Below, in pieces: positions 1 to 8,529 of a stretch of 64,000 nucleotides of DNA. The position numbers and the translations under genes were made by a program. Origin of the DNA: JACKOB01 sp024234575 (GTDB lineage Bacteria > Pseudomonadota > Gammaproteobacteria > Pseudomonadales > Oleiphilaceae); contig JBPJFZ010000010.1 of NCBI GenBank assembly GCA_051208035.1, forward strand, positions 1-64,000, read 5' to 3'. A model generated the notes under the pieces. It did no database searches. It worked only from the letters and a program-made list of their open reading frames with translations, and was not told where the DNA came from. Position 1 is the first letter of the stretch, and each line of letters opens with the position of its first letter.

Positions 1-8
1 AGGCGCGT

Positions 9-36
9 ATTATAAGGCCGCCACCTTCGCTGTCAA
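9..36 (-). promoter_or_regulatory. rRNA-type promoter, proximal (P2-like)
   Basis: Reading leftward, a perfect -35 TTGACA (31-36) and a perfect -10 TATAAT (9-14) are separated by 16 bases, followed by a GC-rich discriminator ACGCGCC. An A-rich purine stretch lies just upstream (37-60), resembling an UP element. Consensus hexamers with a GC-rich discriminator are typical of stringently controlled rRNA promoters. The transcribed gene lies off the left edge, so the target is inferred. Confidence 0.8.
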
Positions 37-170
37 CTCTTTTCTTTAACTTTCTTTCTCAGCCAGCTAAAGATCAAACCAACAACCACAATCAATTTTT
101 ACCTTCAAAATCAACTGCTTAAATTCTCTCTCCCCGAAGTTCCCTTGCGCTCCCTTCTGAAGAGCCGCGC

Positions 171-198
171 ATTATAAGGATACTTCAGCGCAGGTCAA
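171..198 (-). promoter_or_regulatory. rRNA-type promoter, distal (P1-like) with UP element
   Basis: Leftward -35 TTGACC (193-198), 16-base spacer, -10 TATAAT (171-176), then the GC-rich discriminator GCGCGGC. Upstream, 199-235 is strongly AT-rich with A and T tracts, as expected of an UP element, and overlaps the 3' end of pssA. It sits 162 bp from a second promoter of the same design, reproducing the tandem P1/P2 layout of gammaproteobacterial rRNA operons. Together the two fill the gene-free stretch 1-225. Confidence 0.8.
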
Positions 199-225
199 CT
201 GTATTTTTAGAAAATTGATAGAAAA

Positions 226-1035
226 TTAAACCTTAACCTTTGCCTCTTGCTTCTTTAACTTTCTACGAATGGCATTTACAGGCCCGGACACTACATAGAC
301 CATAAACCCAGCAAGCAAAACAACAGCAGGCTCTAGAGCGATTACAGCAAAAACAAGCACCATGACTAAAATTGCGGCAAATGGCACCCTTCGCTTCAAG
401 TCCAGCTCTTTGAAACTGTAATAAAGCACATTACTAACCATCAATACTCCAGCACCAGCCACAACCACCATCGTTACCAATGAAAGAAACTTAGTTTGCT
501 CAAAATCATGAAACGCCCATACGAATCCAGCAACAACGGCTGCTGCCGAAGGACTTGGCAACCCTACAAAATATCGTTTATCTACTGAGCCTATCTGTGT
601 ATTGAACCTTGCCAATCTGAGCGCAGCCCCAGCCACATAAATAAATGCTCCGATCCAGCCCAAATTTCCCAACTCTTGCAAATTAAGATTAAACGCAACC
701 AATCCTGGAGCAACACCAAATGCCACCATGTCTGCAAGACTGTCGTACTCAGCTCCAAATTTGCTTTGTGTATTGGTCAACCTTGCTACCCGACCGTCTA
801 AGCCGTCTAGTATCATAGAAACAAAAATCGCAATGGCAGAACTTTCAAAGTGCCCGTTCATTGCCGCAACAATTGCATAGAAACCTGAAAACAATGATCC
901 CGTTGTTAACAGGTTAGGCAATAGATAGACCCCTCGATGCCTTACTTTTGCACCTGCCACCAACTCCTCCTCCACAACATCCATAGCTGTAGACGACGCG
1001 GACTCATCTTTTTCCTGCAAGTTCTGATCTGCCAT
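226..1035 (-). CDS. pssA: CDP-diacylglycerol--serine O-phosphatidyltransferase
   Basis: Membrane enzyme that makes phosphatidylserine from CDP-diacylglycerol and serine, the precursor of phosphatidylethanolamine. The 269-residue protein carries the CDP-alcohol phosphatidyltransferase signature at about residues 77-105 (D77-G, D80-G-x2-A-R, D98, D102) and several hydrophobic segments to the C terminus. The first 35 residues are polar and acidic. The ATG is preceded by GAGGAAG at a good distance. It lies downstream of ilvC but behind an ilvC terminator, so it probably has its own promoter in 1036-1128. This is the multi-spanning PssA type, not the peripheral E. coli type. Confidence 0.93.
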   Translation of the reverse strand: MADQNLQEKDESASSTAMDVVEEELVAGAKVRHRGVYLLPNLLTTGSLFSGFYAIVAAMNGHFESSAIAIFVSMILDGLDGRVARLTNTQSKFGAEYDSLADMVAFGVAPGLVAFNLNLQELGNLGWIGAFIYVAGAALRLARFNTQIGSVDKRYFVGLPSPSAAAVVAGFVWAFHDFEQTKFLSLVTMVVVAGAGVLMVSNVLYYSFKELDLKRRVPFAAILVMVLVFAVIALEPAVVLLAGFMVYVVSGPVNAIRRKLKKQEAKVKV

Positions 1036-1128
1036 TAATATCTTCCTCTTCGGGTTTGCTTAAGCATTCGATCTTTCCGAACCACTCTGAGGAGTGTAAT
1101 CGAATTCACACCTGATAGAACAGATTAA

Positions 1129-1162
1129 TAAAAACAAAAAAGGCGCGAATAATCGCGCCTTT
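1129..1162 (-). terminator. Rho-independent terminator of the ilv operon
   Basis: Inverted repeat AGGCGCGA (1141-1148) / TCGCGCCT (1153-1160) with a 4-base loop, followed on the minus strand by TTTTTTGTTTTT. It lies 18 bases past the ilvC stop and separates ilvC from pssA. Confidence 0.9.
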
Positions 1163-1179
1163 ACGAAACCTAAACTAAA

Positions 1180-2196
1180 TTAGTTCTTGGTTTTGTCTAC
1201 GATTTTGCTCGCAGCTATCCATGGCATCATGCTACGCAACTTGTCACCCACCACTTCAATTGGATGCTCTGCATTCAAGCGGCGACGAGCCGTCATTGAT
1301 GGGTAGTTGGTGGCACCTTCCTGAATAAACATCTTTGCGTACTCACCAGTCTGAATTCGCTTCAGCGCGTTACGCATAGCTTCTCTAGACTGTTCATTGA
1401 TAACTTCAGTACCGGTAACATACTCACCATACTCGGCATTATTAGAAATCGAGTAGTTCATGTTAGCAATGCCGCCTTCGTACATCAGGTCGACAATCAA
1501 CTTCAATTCGTGCAGGCATTCGAAATACGCCATTTCAGGTGCATAGCCAGCCTCAGTCAGAACCTCGAAACCCATTTTAACCAATTCAACCGCACCACCA
1601 CACAGAACCGCTTGCTCACCGAACAAATCAGTTTCAGTCTCATCCTTGAATGTGGTCTCAATGATACCGGTACGACCACCACCCACACCAGAAGCGTACG
1701 AAAGCGCTACCTGCTTGGCCTGCCCTGAAGCATCCTGGAAAATTGCGATCAAATCAGGAATACCACCCCCCTTCACAAACTCTGAGCGCACTGTGTGCCC
1801 AGGAGCTTTGGGAGCAACCATAATGACATCAAGGTCAGCTCTTGGAACAATTTGGTTGTAATGAATTGCAAATCCGTGCGCAAAAGCCAAGGTTGCACCT
1901 TTTTTCAGATTTGGCTCAATCTCATCCCGATACAATTGCGACTGGAACTCATCAGGAGTCAGGATCATTACTACGTCTGCACCTGAAACAGCCTCTTGAA
2001 CAGGCTTTACAGTCAAACCGTGAGCCTGAGCCTTGGCCACAGAAGATGAACCCGTGCGCAAACCTACAGTCACATCAACACCAGAATCTTTCAGGTTACA
2101 TGCGTGCGCATGGCCTTGAGACCCGTAACCAATGATAGAAACTTTCTTTCCTTTAATGATTGATAGGTCGCAATCTTTATCGTAATACACCTGCAT
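1180..2196 (-). CDS. ilvC: ketol-acid reductoisomerase (NADP+)
   Basis: Second common step of isoleucine and valine synthesis: Mg2+-dependent isomerisation and NADPH reduction of acetolactate or acetohydroxybutyrate. At 338 residues it is the short class I form. The N terminus starts MQVYYDKDCD and is followed by the nucleotide-binding motif GYGSQGHAH near residue 23. The frame is open to 2241, but the ATG at 2196 has an AGGGGAA site in front and matches the usual family N terminus. Last gene of the ilvI-ilvH-ilvC operon, 46 bases after ilvH, and followed by a strong terminator. Confidence 0.96.
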   Translation of the reverse strand: MQVYYDKDCDLSIIKGKKVSIIGYGSQGHAHACNLKDSGVDVTVGLRTGSSSVAKAQAHGLTVKPVQEAVSGADVVMILTPDEFQSQLYRDEIEPNLKKGATLAFAHGFAIHYNQIVPRADLDVIMVAPKAPGHTVRSEFVKGGGIPDLIAIFQDASGQAKQVALSYASGVGGGRTGIIETTFKDETETDLFGEQAVLCGGAVELVKMGFEVLTEAGYAPEMAYFECLHELKLIVDLMYEGGIANMNYSISNNAEYGEYVTGTEVINEQSREAMRNALKRIQTGEYAKMFIQEGATNYPSMTARRRLNAEHPIEVVGDKLRSMMPWIAASKIVDKTKN

Positions 2197-2242
2197 GTCT
2201 TTCCCCTGTATATCTGATTCACTAAATAAAATGTTAAACAAT

Positions 2243-2734
2243 CTAAATACTTAAGACTTTTTCGCCACGCGCTATACCTGAAACCCCAGTCCTAACGACC
2301 TCGAGTACACACGCAGTACCAATTGCCTGAATAAAAGCGTCCAACTTATCGCTGTCGCCCGTTAATTGAACCGTATAAACGGATCCGGTCACATCAACCA
2401 CCTGCCCACGAAAAATATCTGTAGTCCGCTTTATTTCATCCCGCTGCGCACCACTAGCCTTAACCTTTATGAGCATTAACTCACGCTCTATGTGCGCACC
2501 ATCGGTAAGATCAACCAGCTTAACAACTTCGATAAGTTTATTTAGCTGCTTCGTGATCTGCTCAATAACCTTATCGGAGCCGCGTGTAGTGACGGTCATC
2601 CGCGATAGTGTTGGATCTTCAGTCGCGGCAACGGTTAACGTTTCAATATTGTAGTTTCTTTGGGAAAACAACCCCACAACACGCGAAAGTGCGCCGGGCT
2701 CATTTTCCAAGAGAACGGAAATAATTCTTCTCAT
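2243..2734 (-). CDS. ilvH: acetolactate synthase small (regulatory) subunit
   Basis: Regulatory subunit of acetohydroxyacid synthase, conferring activity enhancement and valine feedback control on the ilvI product. 163 residues, matching IlvH/IlvN length. The N terminus (MRRIISVLLENEPGALSRVV) is an ACT domain, followed by the C-terminal ALS small-subunit domain. It begins 5 bases after the ilvI stop, with GAGAGG upstream of the ATG, so the two subunits are probably translated together. Confidence 0.95.
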   Translation of the reverse strand: MRRIISVLLENEPGALSRVVGLFSQRNYNIETLTVAATEDPTLSRMTVTTRGSDKVIEQITKQLNKLIEVVKLVDLTDGAHIERELMLIKVKASGAQRDEIKRTTDIFRGQVVDVTGSVYTVQLTGDSDKLDAFIQAIGTACVLEVVRTGVSGIARGEKVLSI

Positions 2735-2739
2735 GATAA

Positions 2740-4461
2740 TCAGGTCCTCTCATTCTTGCTAAGCCACATGTCTTTCATCGACCCGCGCGCGATTTGCATT
2801 GGGTAGACGTGCTCATATGGATCAACATAAATATCAAGAAACACCAACTTATCTTTCATCGCAAAAGCTTTCTTCAGCGCGGGCTCCAGATCTTCCAACC
2901 GTTCTACCTTCAAGCCGACATGGCCATAAGCTTCAGCAAGCTTTATAAAATCGGGCAATGATTTCATATAGGATTGTGCATGGCGAGATTCATAATTCAT
3001 ATCCTGCCACTGCCTAACCATACCTAGCGACTGATTATTGATATTAACGATCTTCAGGGGAAGGTTGTATTGGCTGCAGGTGGAGAGCTCTTGAATATTC
3101 ATCTGAATACTCCCTTCTCCCGTCACACAAACCACTTCCTCCTCAGGAAAATTGAGCTTAATCCCCATTGCTGCGGGCAAACCAAATCCCATCGTTCCCA
3201 ACCCGCCGGAATTGATCCAACGATTTGGCTTATCGAACTTATAGTATTGCGCAGCAAACATCTGATGCTGCCCAACGTCGGAGGTAACGTAGGCGTCCCC
3301 TCCCGTCACTCGATATAGCGCTTCGATAACCTGCTGCGGCTTTATCTTTTCGGAGTCGTCAGTGACGTAACGTCCACCATGAAACGCTTTCCACTCTTCA
3401 ATCTGTGCCCACCATGATGCCAGCGCTTCTGCATCAACCACCTCTTTCGATTCTTTGATCAGAGCGATCATTTCTTTCAACACCGAGTCGACAGGGCCCA
3501 CGATTGGCACATCAACTTCAACGGTCTTTGAAATAGAGGCGGGGTCGATGTCTATATGCACTATTCTTGCACCAGGGCAAAACTTGTCCACAGCGTTCGT
3601 GACACGATCATCAAACCTGGCACCTACTGCCAAAATTAAATCAGCATGATGCATAACCATGTTCGCTTCGTAGCTCCCATGCATACCCAACATGCCTAAA
3701 GACTGGCGGTCTGTGGCGGGATAACACCCCAACCCCATCAGGGTGTTTGTTACCGGAAAATTCAGCATCCTCGCCAGCTCAATCAGCTTGTCAGACGCTC
3801 TTCCGAGAATAACACCGCCACCAGCATAGATAACCGGGCGTTTGGCAGCCAGCAACATGTCAGCAGCTTTTTTGATCTGCCCTGAGTGACCACGCATTGC
3901 CGGACTGTATGAGCGCAACTTAACTTTTTTAGGGTACTCGTACTTCCAACGCTCATTTGGCGTGGTCATATCTTTGGGTATATCGACAACTACAGGACCA
4001 GGACGCCCTGTCGAGGCGATATAGAACGCCTTTTTCAAAATAACCGGAATTTCTTCTGGGTGGCGCACCGTAAGGTTGTGCTTAACCACAGGACGAGAAA
4101 CACCGATCATGTCGGTTTCCTGAAAGGCATCTTCACCAATCAAAGCCGAAGGAACCTGGCCACATAAAACGACCATTGGAATAGAATCCATAAATGCGGT
4201 CGCGATACCAGTAACCGTATTGGTTGCTCCAGGCCCTGAAGTTACCAGTACCACGCCAGCCTTACCCGTTGCCCTGGCATAACCATCAGCCATGTGCACG
4301 GCAGCCTGCTCGTGTCGAACCAGAATGTGTTTTACTTTATCCTGACGAAATAGCGCGTCATATATGTGCAGAACCGCACCACCAGGATAACCATAGATAT
4401 GCTCTACTCCTTCATCTTGAAGAAAGCGAGCAATCATATCTGCACCAGACAATAACTCCAC
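2740..4461 (-). CDS. ilvI: acetolactate synthase large (catalytic) subunit
   Basis: Thiamine-diphosphate enzyme condensing pyruvate with pyruvate or 2-oxobutyrate, the first common step of branched-chain amino acid synthesis. 573 residues, as for IlvI. The N-terminal Pyr domain holds the catalytic glutamate in VRHEQAAVHMADG. The PP domain holds the ThDP/Mg motif, here GEGS ending in NINN, with Glu where the textbook motif has Asp. The start codon is GTG (complement of 4459-4461), with AAGAGG about 10 bases upstream. First gene of ilvI-ilvH-ilvC; its leader lies in the 414-bp gap before the next gene. Confidence 0.95.
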   Translation of the reverse strand: MELLSGADMIARFLQDEGVEHIYGYPGGAVLHIYDALFRQDKVKHILVRHEQAAVHMADGYARATGKAGVVLVTSGPGATNTVTGIATAFMDSIPMVVLCGQVPSALIGEDAFQETDMIGVSRPVVKHNLTVRHPEEIPVILKKAFYIASTGRPGPVVVDIPKDMTTPNERWKYEYPKKVKLRSYSPAMRGHSGQIKKAADMLLAAKRPVIYAGGGVILGRASDKLIELARMLNFPVTNTLMGLGCYPATDRQSLGMLGMHGSYEANMVMHHADLILAVGARFDDRVTNAVDKFCPGARIVHIDIDPASISKTVEVDVPIVGPVDSVLKEMIALIKESKEVVDAEALASWWAQIEEWKAFHGGRYVTDDSEKIKPQQVIEALYRVTGGDAYVTSDVGQHQMFAAQYYKFDKPNRWINSGGLGTMGFGLPAAMGIKLNFPEEEVVCVTGEGSIQMNIQELSTCSQYNLPLKIVNINNQSLGMVRQWQDMNYESRHAQSYMKSLPDFIKLAEAYGHVGLKVERLEDLEPALKKAFAMKDKLVFLDIYVDPYEHVYPMQIARGSMKDMWLSKNERT

Positions 4462-4875
4462 AGTTACTTAACCTCTTTTAACTCTTGTCACGTCACAAAT
4501 AGAAGACACCAGCCACGATATTCTTTTGGAAATATCTATAGATAACCGGAAATGCCACACCATGCTATTCTCACTGAGACTCAAGAGATCTTCTCAAGAC
4601 TTGCATTCAAATCAACCAAATTATGTGTATATTTGGCGTAAAGCAAAAACGTAACTTCTGTGTGGTAACAGGGCGATTTACCGTCGGGATCGCCTGGACA
4701 AAACACCCTGATTTTAGCAATCGGTAATTTTGACATCCAAACTATGACTGTCAATAGAAATCGTGAAAATTAGGCTGATAAGTACTCAAAACGATAAGAT
4801 TTTCGAGCATCCTGGATAAATACAGCTATATTTATTGGTAAATCTTTTATTACCCTGAAATGAGACCCAGACACT
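4462..4875. other. 414-bp divergent intergenic region (ilvI leader)
   Basis: No gene seen. It should hold the leftward ilvI promoter and the rightward promoter of the DUF4124 gene. Leftward, a perfect TTGACA (complement of 4749-4754) is followed after 17 bases by a poor -10 (AAAATT), so the ilvI promoter is only tentative. Other structure: a 12-bp perfect palindrome TATCTATAGATA at 4533-4544, an inverted repeat GGCGAT/ATCGCC at 4672-4694, and the direct repeat CTCAAG at about 4580 and 4593. No attenuator rich in Leu/Val/Ile codons was found. Confidence 0.5.
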
Positions 4876-5316
4876 ATGAGACGCAATCACTTGCTCGTTT
4901 TAGTATTAACAATACTACTCCCACTATCCGTTTCGGGTGGGACCGTGTACAAGTGGACAGATGCGGATGGCGTCATCCATTATGGTGACAAAAAACCAGA
5001 GTCAACAGAATCCACCAAGATAAAAGTTCAAGGTGGCCATGGTACCTCTGCACCAGCCTCGCCGGCTGCCGAAAACACCGAGCCGGGAAAACCTAAATCA
5101 GGCATAGAGGAAATCACACCAGAACAAAAGGCCGCCAATGAGAAAGCGCGCCAAGCAGCGTGTGATACCGCTCGAGATAACCTTGCGGCGATAAAAACCT
5201 ACTCACGAGTGCGAGTGAAAGACCCCAAAACCGGCGAGCCTCGCTACTTAACGGAAGAGGAAAAAGCCCAGAGACAAGTAGATGCAGAAAAGATAATCAA
5301 GGAAACCTGCAAGTAA
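4876..5316 (+). CDS. exported DUF4124-domain protein
   Basis: Small secreted or periplasmic protein of unknown function, 146 residues. Residues 1-21 form a signal peptide (basic start, Leu/Val core, cleavage near VSGG). The DUF4124 motif follows at about 23-41: VYKWTDADGVIHYGDKKP. The rest is a Pro/Glu-rich linker and a charged, probably helical tail with two cysteines (in QAACDTAR and at the C terminus, ETCK) that could form a disulfide. Monocistronic, followed by a terminator. A second DUF4124 protein lies beside the pilus operon in this window. Family assignment is by motif; function is unknown. Confidence 0.85.
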   Translation: MRRNHLLVLVLTILLPLSVSGGTVYKWTDADGVIHYGDKKPESTESTKIKVQGGHGTSAPASPAAENTEPGKPKSGIEEITPEQKAANEKARQAACDTARDNLAAIKTYSRVRVKDPKTGEPRYLTEEEKAQRQVDAEKIIKETCK

Positions 5317-5335
5317 CAGAAATCTTACTCTTAAA

Positions 5336-5363
5336 TTAAAAAGGCACCCATCAGGTGCCTTTT
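5336..5363. terminator. bidirectional Rho-independent terminator
   Basis: Stem AAGGCACC (5341-5348) / GGTGCCTT (5354-5361), loop CATCA, with A residues on the left and T residues on the right. It lies between the convergent DUF4124 gene and the DUF465 gene and can serve both. Confidence 0.85.
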
Positions 5364-5380
5364 AGATGAAACCAGATATA

Positions 5381-5632
5381 TTATGCTGTTGCGGCTTCAG
5401 CTTTTAACATCGTAAATAGCTGATCTTTAAGATTCAAACGTGCCTTTTTCTTCTCTTCCAAATAATCATCCGAAGTATTCTCAACACCGTTCTCGATGCG
5501 TCGCACTTCATGATCTAACTTATGATACTCATCAAACAGTTTGGAAAAGTGCGCATTTGAAATTTTAAGGTCATGAATTTGCTGGTTAAACTCAGGAAAC
5601 TCTGAATGTAAATCGTGTTTTTCTACTGTCAT
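5381..5632 (-). CDS. DUF465 (YdcH-like) small coiled-coil protein
   Basis: Cytoplasmic protein of 83 residues, almost entirely charged and helical: MTVEKHDLHSEFPEF, then a heptad-like stretch with DEYHKLDHEVRRIE and a C-terminal LKDQLFTML segment. The pattern of an early EFPE followed by F..L..EYH.LD..V.RIE fits DUF465/YdcH. Function is unknown. The open frame extends to 5716, but the ATG at 5632 has CAGGAC upstream and matches the family start, so the first 28 codons of the open frame are left out. Confidence 0.8.
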   Translation of the reverse strand: MTVEKHDLHSEFPEFNQQIHDLKISNAHFSKLFDEYHKLDHEVRRIENGVENTSDDYLEEKKKARLNLKDQLFTMLKAEAATA

Positions 5633-5758
5633 GAATAATTGTCCTGATTTTTGAATACAAGTATTTATAAGCCATCTACAGTATCGACATAATCCTTTGC
5701 GGGTGTCCTGACTCATATCAAATTTCTATTCAGTCGTCACCCGCAATTCCGCAAGCGA

Positions 5759-8347
5759 TTATTGCCGCGTTTTCTTGCTAAACACTATTTGCTCTCCTTC
5801 AACAACCGCCTCTATCAAGTCGTTTTTTGCAAAAGTTCCGGACAGTATTTTCTGTGCCAAAGGATTCTCAACCCAACGCTGAATCGCTCTTTTTAAAGGC
5901 CTGGCTCCATAGACAGGGTCGTAACCTACATCCGCAAGCTTGCTCATCGCTTCGTCACTAAATGTCAGCGTCATCTCTTGCTCTTGTAACCTTGCATTTA
6001 ACAGCTCAAGCTGAATTTTGGCGATGCCTTTAATTTGGCCGCTTCCCAGTGGATGAAAGACAACCACCTCGTCGATACGATTGATAAACTCAGGTCGGAA
6101 GTGTCTTGAGACAACATCCATCACAGCTGTTTTCATGTTTTCGTAGTCGCTTTCACCACCACTCATATGCTGAATAACATCGGAACCTAAATTTGAGGTC
6201 ATCACTATGACGGTATTTTTGAAGTCGACTGTTCGACCTTGTCCGTCAGTCAGGCGGCCATCCTCTAAGACCTGCAGCAGAATATTAAATACATCAGGGT
6301 GTGCTTTTTCGACCTCATCCAATAACAATACCGAGTATGGCCGACGCCTGACAGCCTCTGTTAAATAACCTCCCTCTTCATAACCAACATACCCCGGAGG
6401 CGCACCGATAAGTCTGGCGACAGAGTGCTTCTCCATAAACTCAGACATGTCAATTCGCACCATTGCTTCTTCTGTATCAAAGAGGAACTCCGCCAGCGAT
6501 TTGCATAGCTCGGTTTTACCAACACCGGTTGGCCCAAGAAAGAGGAACGAACCATTGGGGCGATTAGGATCTGACAATCCGGCACGCGAACGTCGAACAG
6601 CATCGGCGACAGCAATAACAGCTTCGTCCTGACCAATGACGCGGTTGTGCAGTTCGTCTTCCATGCGCAGCAACTTCTCTCTTTCACCTTCCAACATGCG
6701 CGAAACCGGAATACCTGTCCACTTGGAGACAATTTCTGCAATTTCCTCATCGGTGACACGGTTACGCAGAAGCTTCATTTCCATCATTTCGGCCTGACTT
6801 GCCATATCCAAACGACGCTCTAACTCTGGAATCAAGCCATACTGCAATTCAGACATTCTTGCCAGATCGCTGGCCCGACGGGCGCTATCAAGATCGACTC
6901 TCGCCTGCTCCAAATCGCTTTTGATTTTTTGCGAGCCATGCAGCGCGGCTTTTTCTGTGGTCCAGACTTCATCAAGATCAGCGTACTCTTTTTCTACTTC
7001 GTGAATAACGCCGTCGAGATCACTTAAGCGCTGCTTGGAGGCTTTGTCAGTTTCTTTTTTCAGCGCTTCACGCTCAATTTTTAGCTGAATTAATCTACGC
7101 CCCAAACGATCCAGCGCCTCCGGCTTGGAGTCCATCTCCATCCTGATCTGGCTCGCCGCTTCGTCGATCAAATCAATGGCTTTATCAGGCAACTGGCGGT
7201 CAGCGATATAACGTTGAGACAGCTTGGCAGCGGCGATAATAGCCGCATCAGTAATTTCTACCCCGTGGTGCACTTCATACCGCTCTTTTAAGCCACGCAA
7301 GATTGCAATAGTGTCTTGCTCATCAGGCTCTTCAACAAGTACTTTTTGGAAGCGGCGCTCTAAAGCGGCATCCTTTTCGATGTAGGTCCGATATTCATCT
7401 AGCGTTGTTGCGCCGACGCAGTGCAGCTCTCCTCTGGCCAATGCAGGCTTAAGCATATTACCCGCATCCATAGAACCTTCTGCTTTGCCGGCTCCAACCA
7501 TGGTGTGCAGCTCGTCGATAAATAAAATGATTTGCCCTTCCTGTTTGGACAACTCGTTCAGCACCGCTTTTAAGCGTTCTTCAAACTCGCCGCGAAACTT
7601 CGCGCCAGCAATTAATGCCCCCATATCCAACGACAGCACGCGTTTGTCACGCAAGCCATCAGGTACTTCACCGTTAACAATACGCTGCGCCAACCCTTCA
7701 ACAATGGCTGTTTTACCAACACCAGGCTCACCAATCAGCACCGGATTATTTTTACGTCGACGCTGCAGTACCTGAATCGTTCTTCTGATTTCATCATCAC
7801 GCCCGATAACCGGGTCAAGTTTACCCTCTTCCGCTCTGGCAGTGAGGTCGATAGTAAAACGGTCGAGTGCCTGACGATTTTCTTCTGCACCTTGATCGGT
7901 CACTTTTTCTCCCCCTCTTGCGGCTTCAATGGCTTTTTCCAACGCGGGTTTATTGACACCCGCATCTTTAAGTAACTGACCAACCACACCTTTGTCATCG
8001 AGGGCGGCAAGTAAAATTAACTCGCTGGAAATAAACTGATCTTTACGTTGCTGGGCCATTTTGTCAGCAATATTAAACAGACGCCCCAAGTCGTTGGACA
8101 TGTGCACGTCGCCCTCGTTGCCTTGTACTTTCGGCATCGCTTCCATCTTTGCGGACAACGCTTCTTTAAGCTTGCGGACATCAACCTTCAACTGACCTAA
8201 TAGCGGCACCAAACTACTGCCTTGCTGATCGAGCAGGACGAACAAAAGATGTATCGGCTCAATAAAGTTGTGGTCTTTACCAACAGCCACTGATTGGGCA
8301 TCCGCCAACGCTAGCTGCAAGCGACTGGTTAATTTATCGATTCTCAT
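5759..8347 (-). CDS. clpB: ATP-dependent disaggregase chaperone ClpB
   Basis: Hexameric AAA+ disaggregase that works with DnaK to rescue aggregated proteins after heat stress. 862 residues, close to the usual 857. Order: double Clp N-domain (1-145), AAA-1 with Walker A GEPGVGKT (206-213) and Walker B ILFIDELH, the coiled-coil M domain (about 405-525), AAA-2 with GPTGVGKT and LLLDEVEKAHPD, and a C-terminal D2-small domain. The open frame begins at a GTG at 8353 that abuts the AAAAAGGGG site. The ATG at 8347, five bases past that site and matching MRxDKLT, is the likely start. A sigma-32-like promoter lies 68-95 bases upstream. Confidence 0.97.
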   Translation of the reverse strand: MRIDKLTSRLQLALADAQSVAVGKDHNFIEPIHLLFVLLDQQGSSLVPLLGQLKVDVRKLKEALSAKMEAMPKVQGNEGDVHMSNDLGRLFNIADKMAQQRKDQFISSELILLAALDDKGVVGQLLKDAGVNKPALEKAIEAARGGEKVTDQGAEENRQALDRFTIDLTARAEEGKLDPVIGRDDEIRRTIQVLQRRRKNNPVLIGEPGVGKTAIVEGLAQRIVNGEVPDGLRDKRVLSLDMGALIAGAKFRGEFEERLKAVLNELSKQEGQIILFIDELHTMVGAGKAEGSMDAGNMLKPALARGELHCVGATTLDEYRTYIEKDAALERRFQKVLVEEPDEQDTIAILRGLKERYEVHHGVEITDAAIIAAAKLSQRYIADRQLPDKAIDLIDEAASQIRMEMDSKPEALDRLGRRLIQLKIEREALKKETDKASKQRLSDLDGVIHEVEKEYADLDEVWTTEKAALHGSQKIKSDLEQARVDLDSARRASDLARMSELQYGLIPELERRLDMASQAEMMEMKLLRNRVTDEEIAEIVSKWTGIPVSRMLEGEREKLLRMEDELHNRVIGQDEAVIAVADAVRRSRAGLSDPNRPNGSFLFLGPTGVGKTELCKSLAEFLFDTEEAMVRIDMSEFMEKHSVARLIGAPPGYVGYEEGGYLTEAVRRRPYSVLLLDEVEKAHPDVFNILLQVLEDGRLTDGQGRTVDFKNTVIVMTSNLGSDVIQHMSGGESDYENMKTAVMDVVSRHFRPEFINRIDEVVVFHPLGSGQIKGIAKIQLELLNARLQEQEMTLTFSDEAMSKLADVGYDPVYGARPLKRAIQRWVENPLAQKILSGTFAKNDLIEAVVEGEQIVFSKKTRQ

Positions 8348-8414
8348 ACTCACCCCTTTTTACCTGTTTGCATGTGCTTCATCCGCGAAACGGAGGAAAC
8401 AACCTTTAGCCGTA

Positions 8415-8442
8415 AGATGAGGGCAGATCTGGAAGATTCAAG
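8415..8442 (-). promoter_or_regulatory. heat-shock (sigma-32) promoter of clpB
   Basis: On the minus strand CTTGAAT (complement of 8436-8442) is followed after 13 bases by CCTCATCT (complement of 8415-8422). This fits the sigma-32 consensus CTTGAAA - 11 to 16 - CCCCATNT with one mismatch in each element. It lies in the 182-bp pgeF-clpB gap (counted to the ATG at 8347). ClpB is a classic sigma-32 target. Confidence 0.75.
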
Positions 8443-8529
8443 ACGGGGGCCTGTATATATCAATATTTTTTGTAAGGCTTTATGCGCGACATGTGAAGCC
8501 CGGCGAGGAATATCGATACGTGGAGTAGA

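Noticed and set aside
4571..4606. Possible 11-residue leader peptide on the minus strand before ilvI.
   Set aside because: It is not enriched in Ile, Leu or Val codons, has no ribosome site, and no terminator/antiterminator pair follows.
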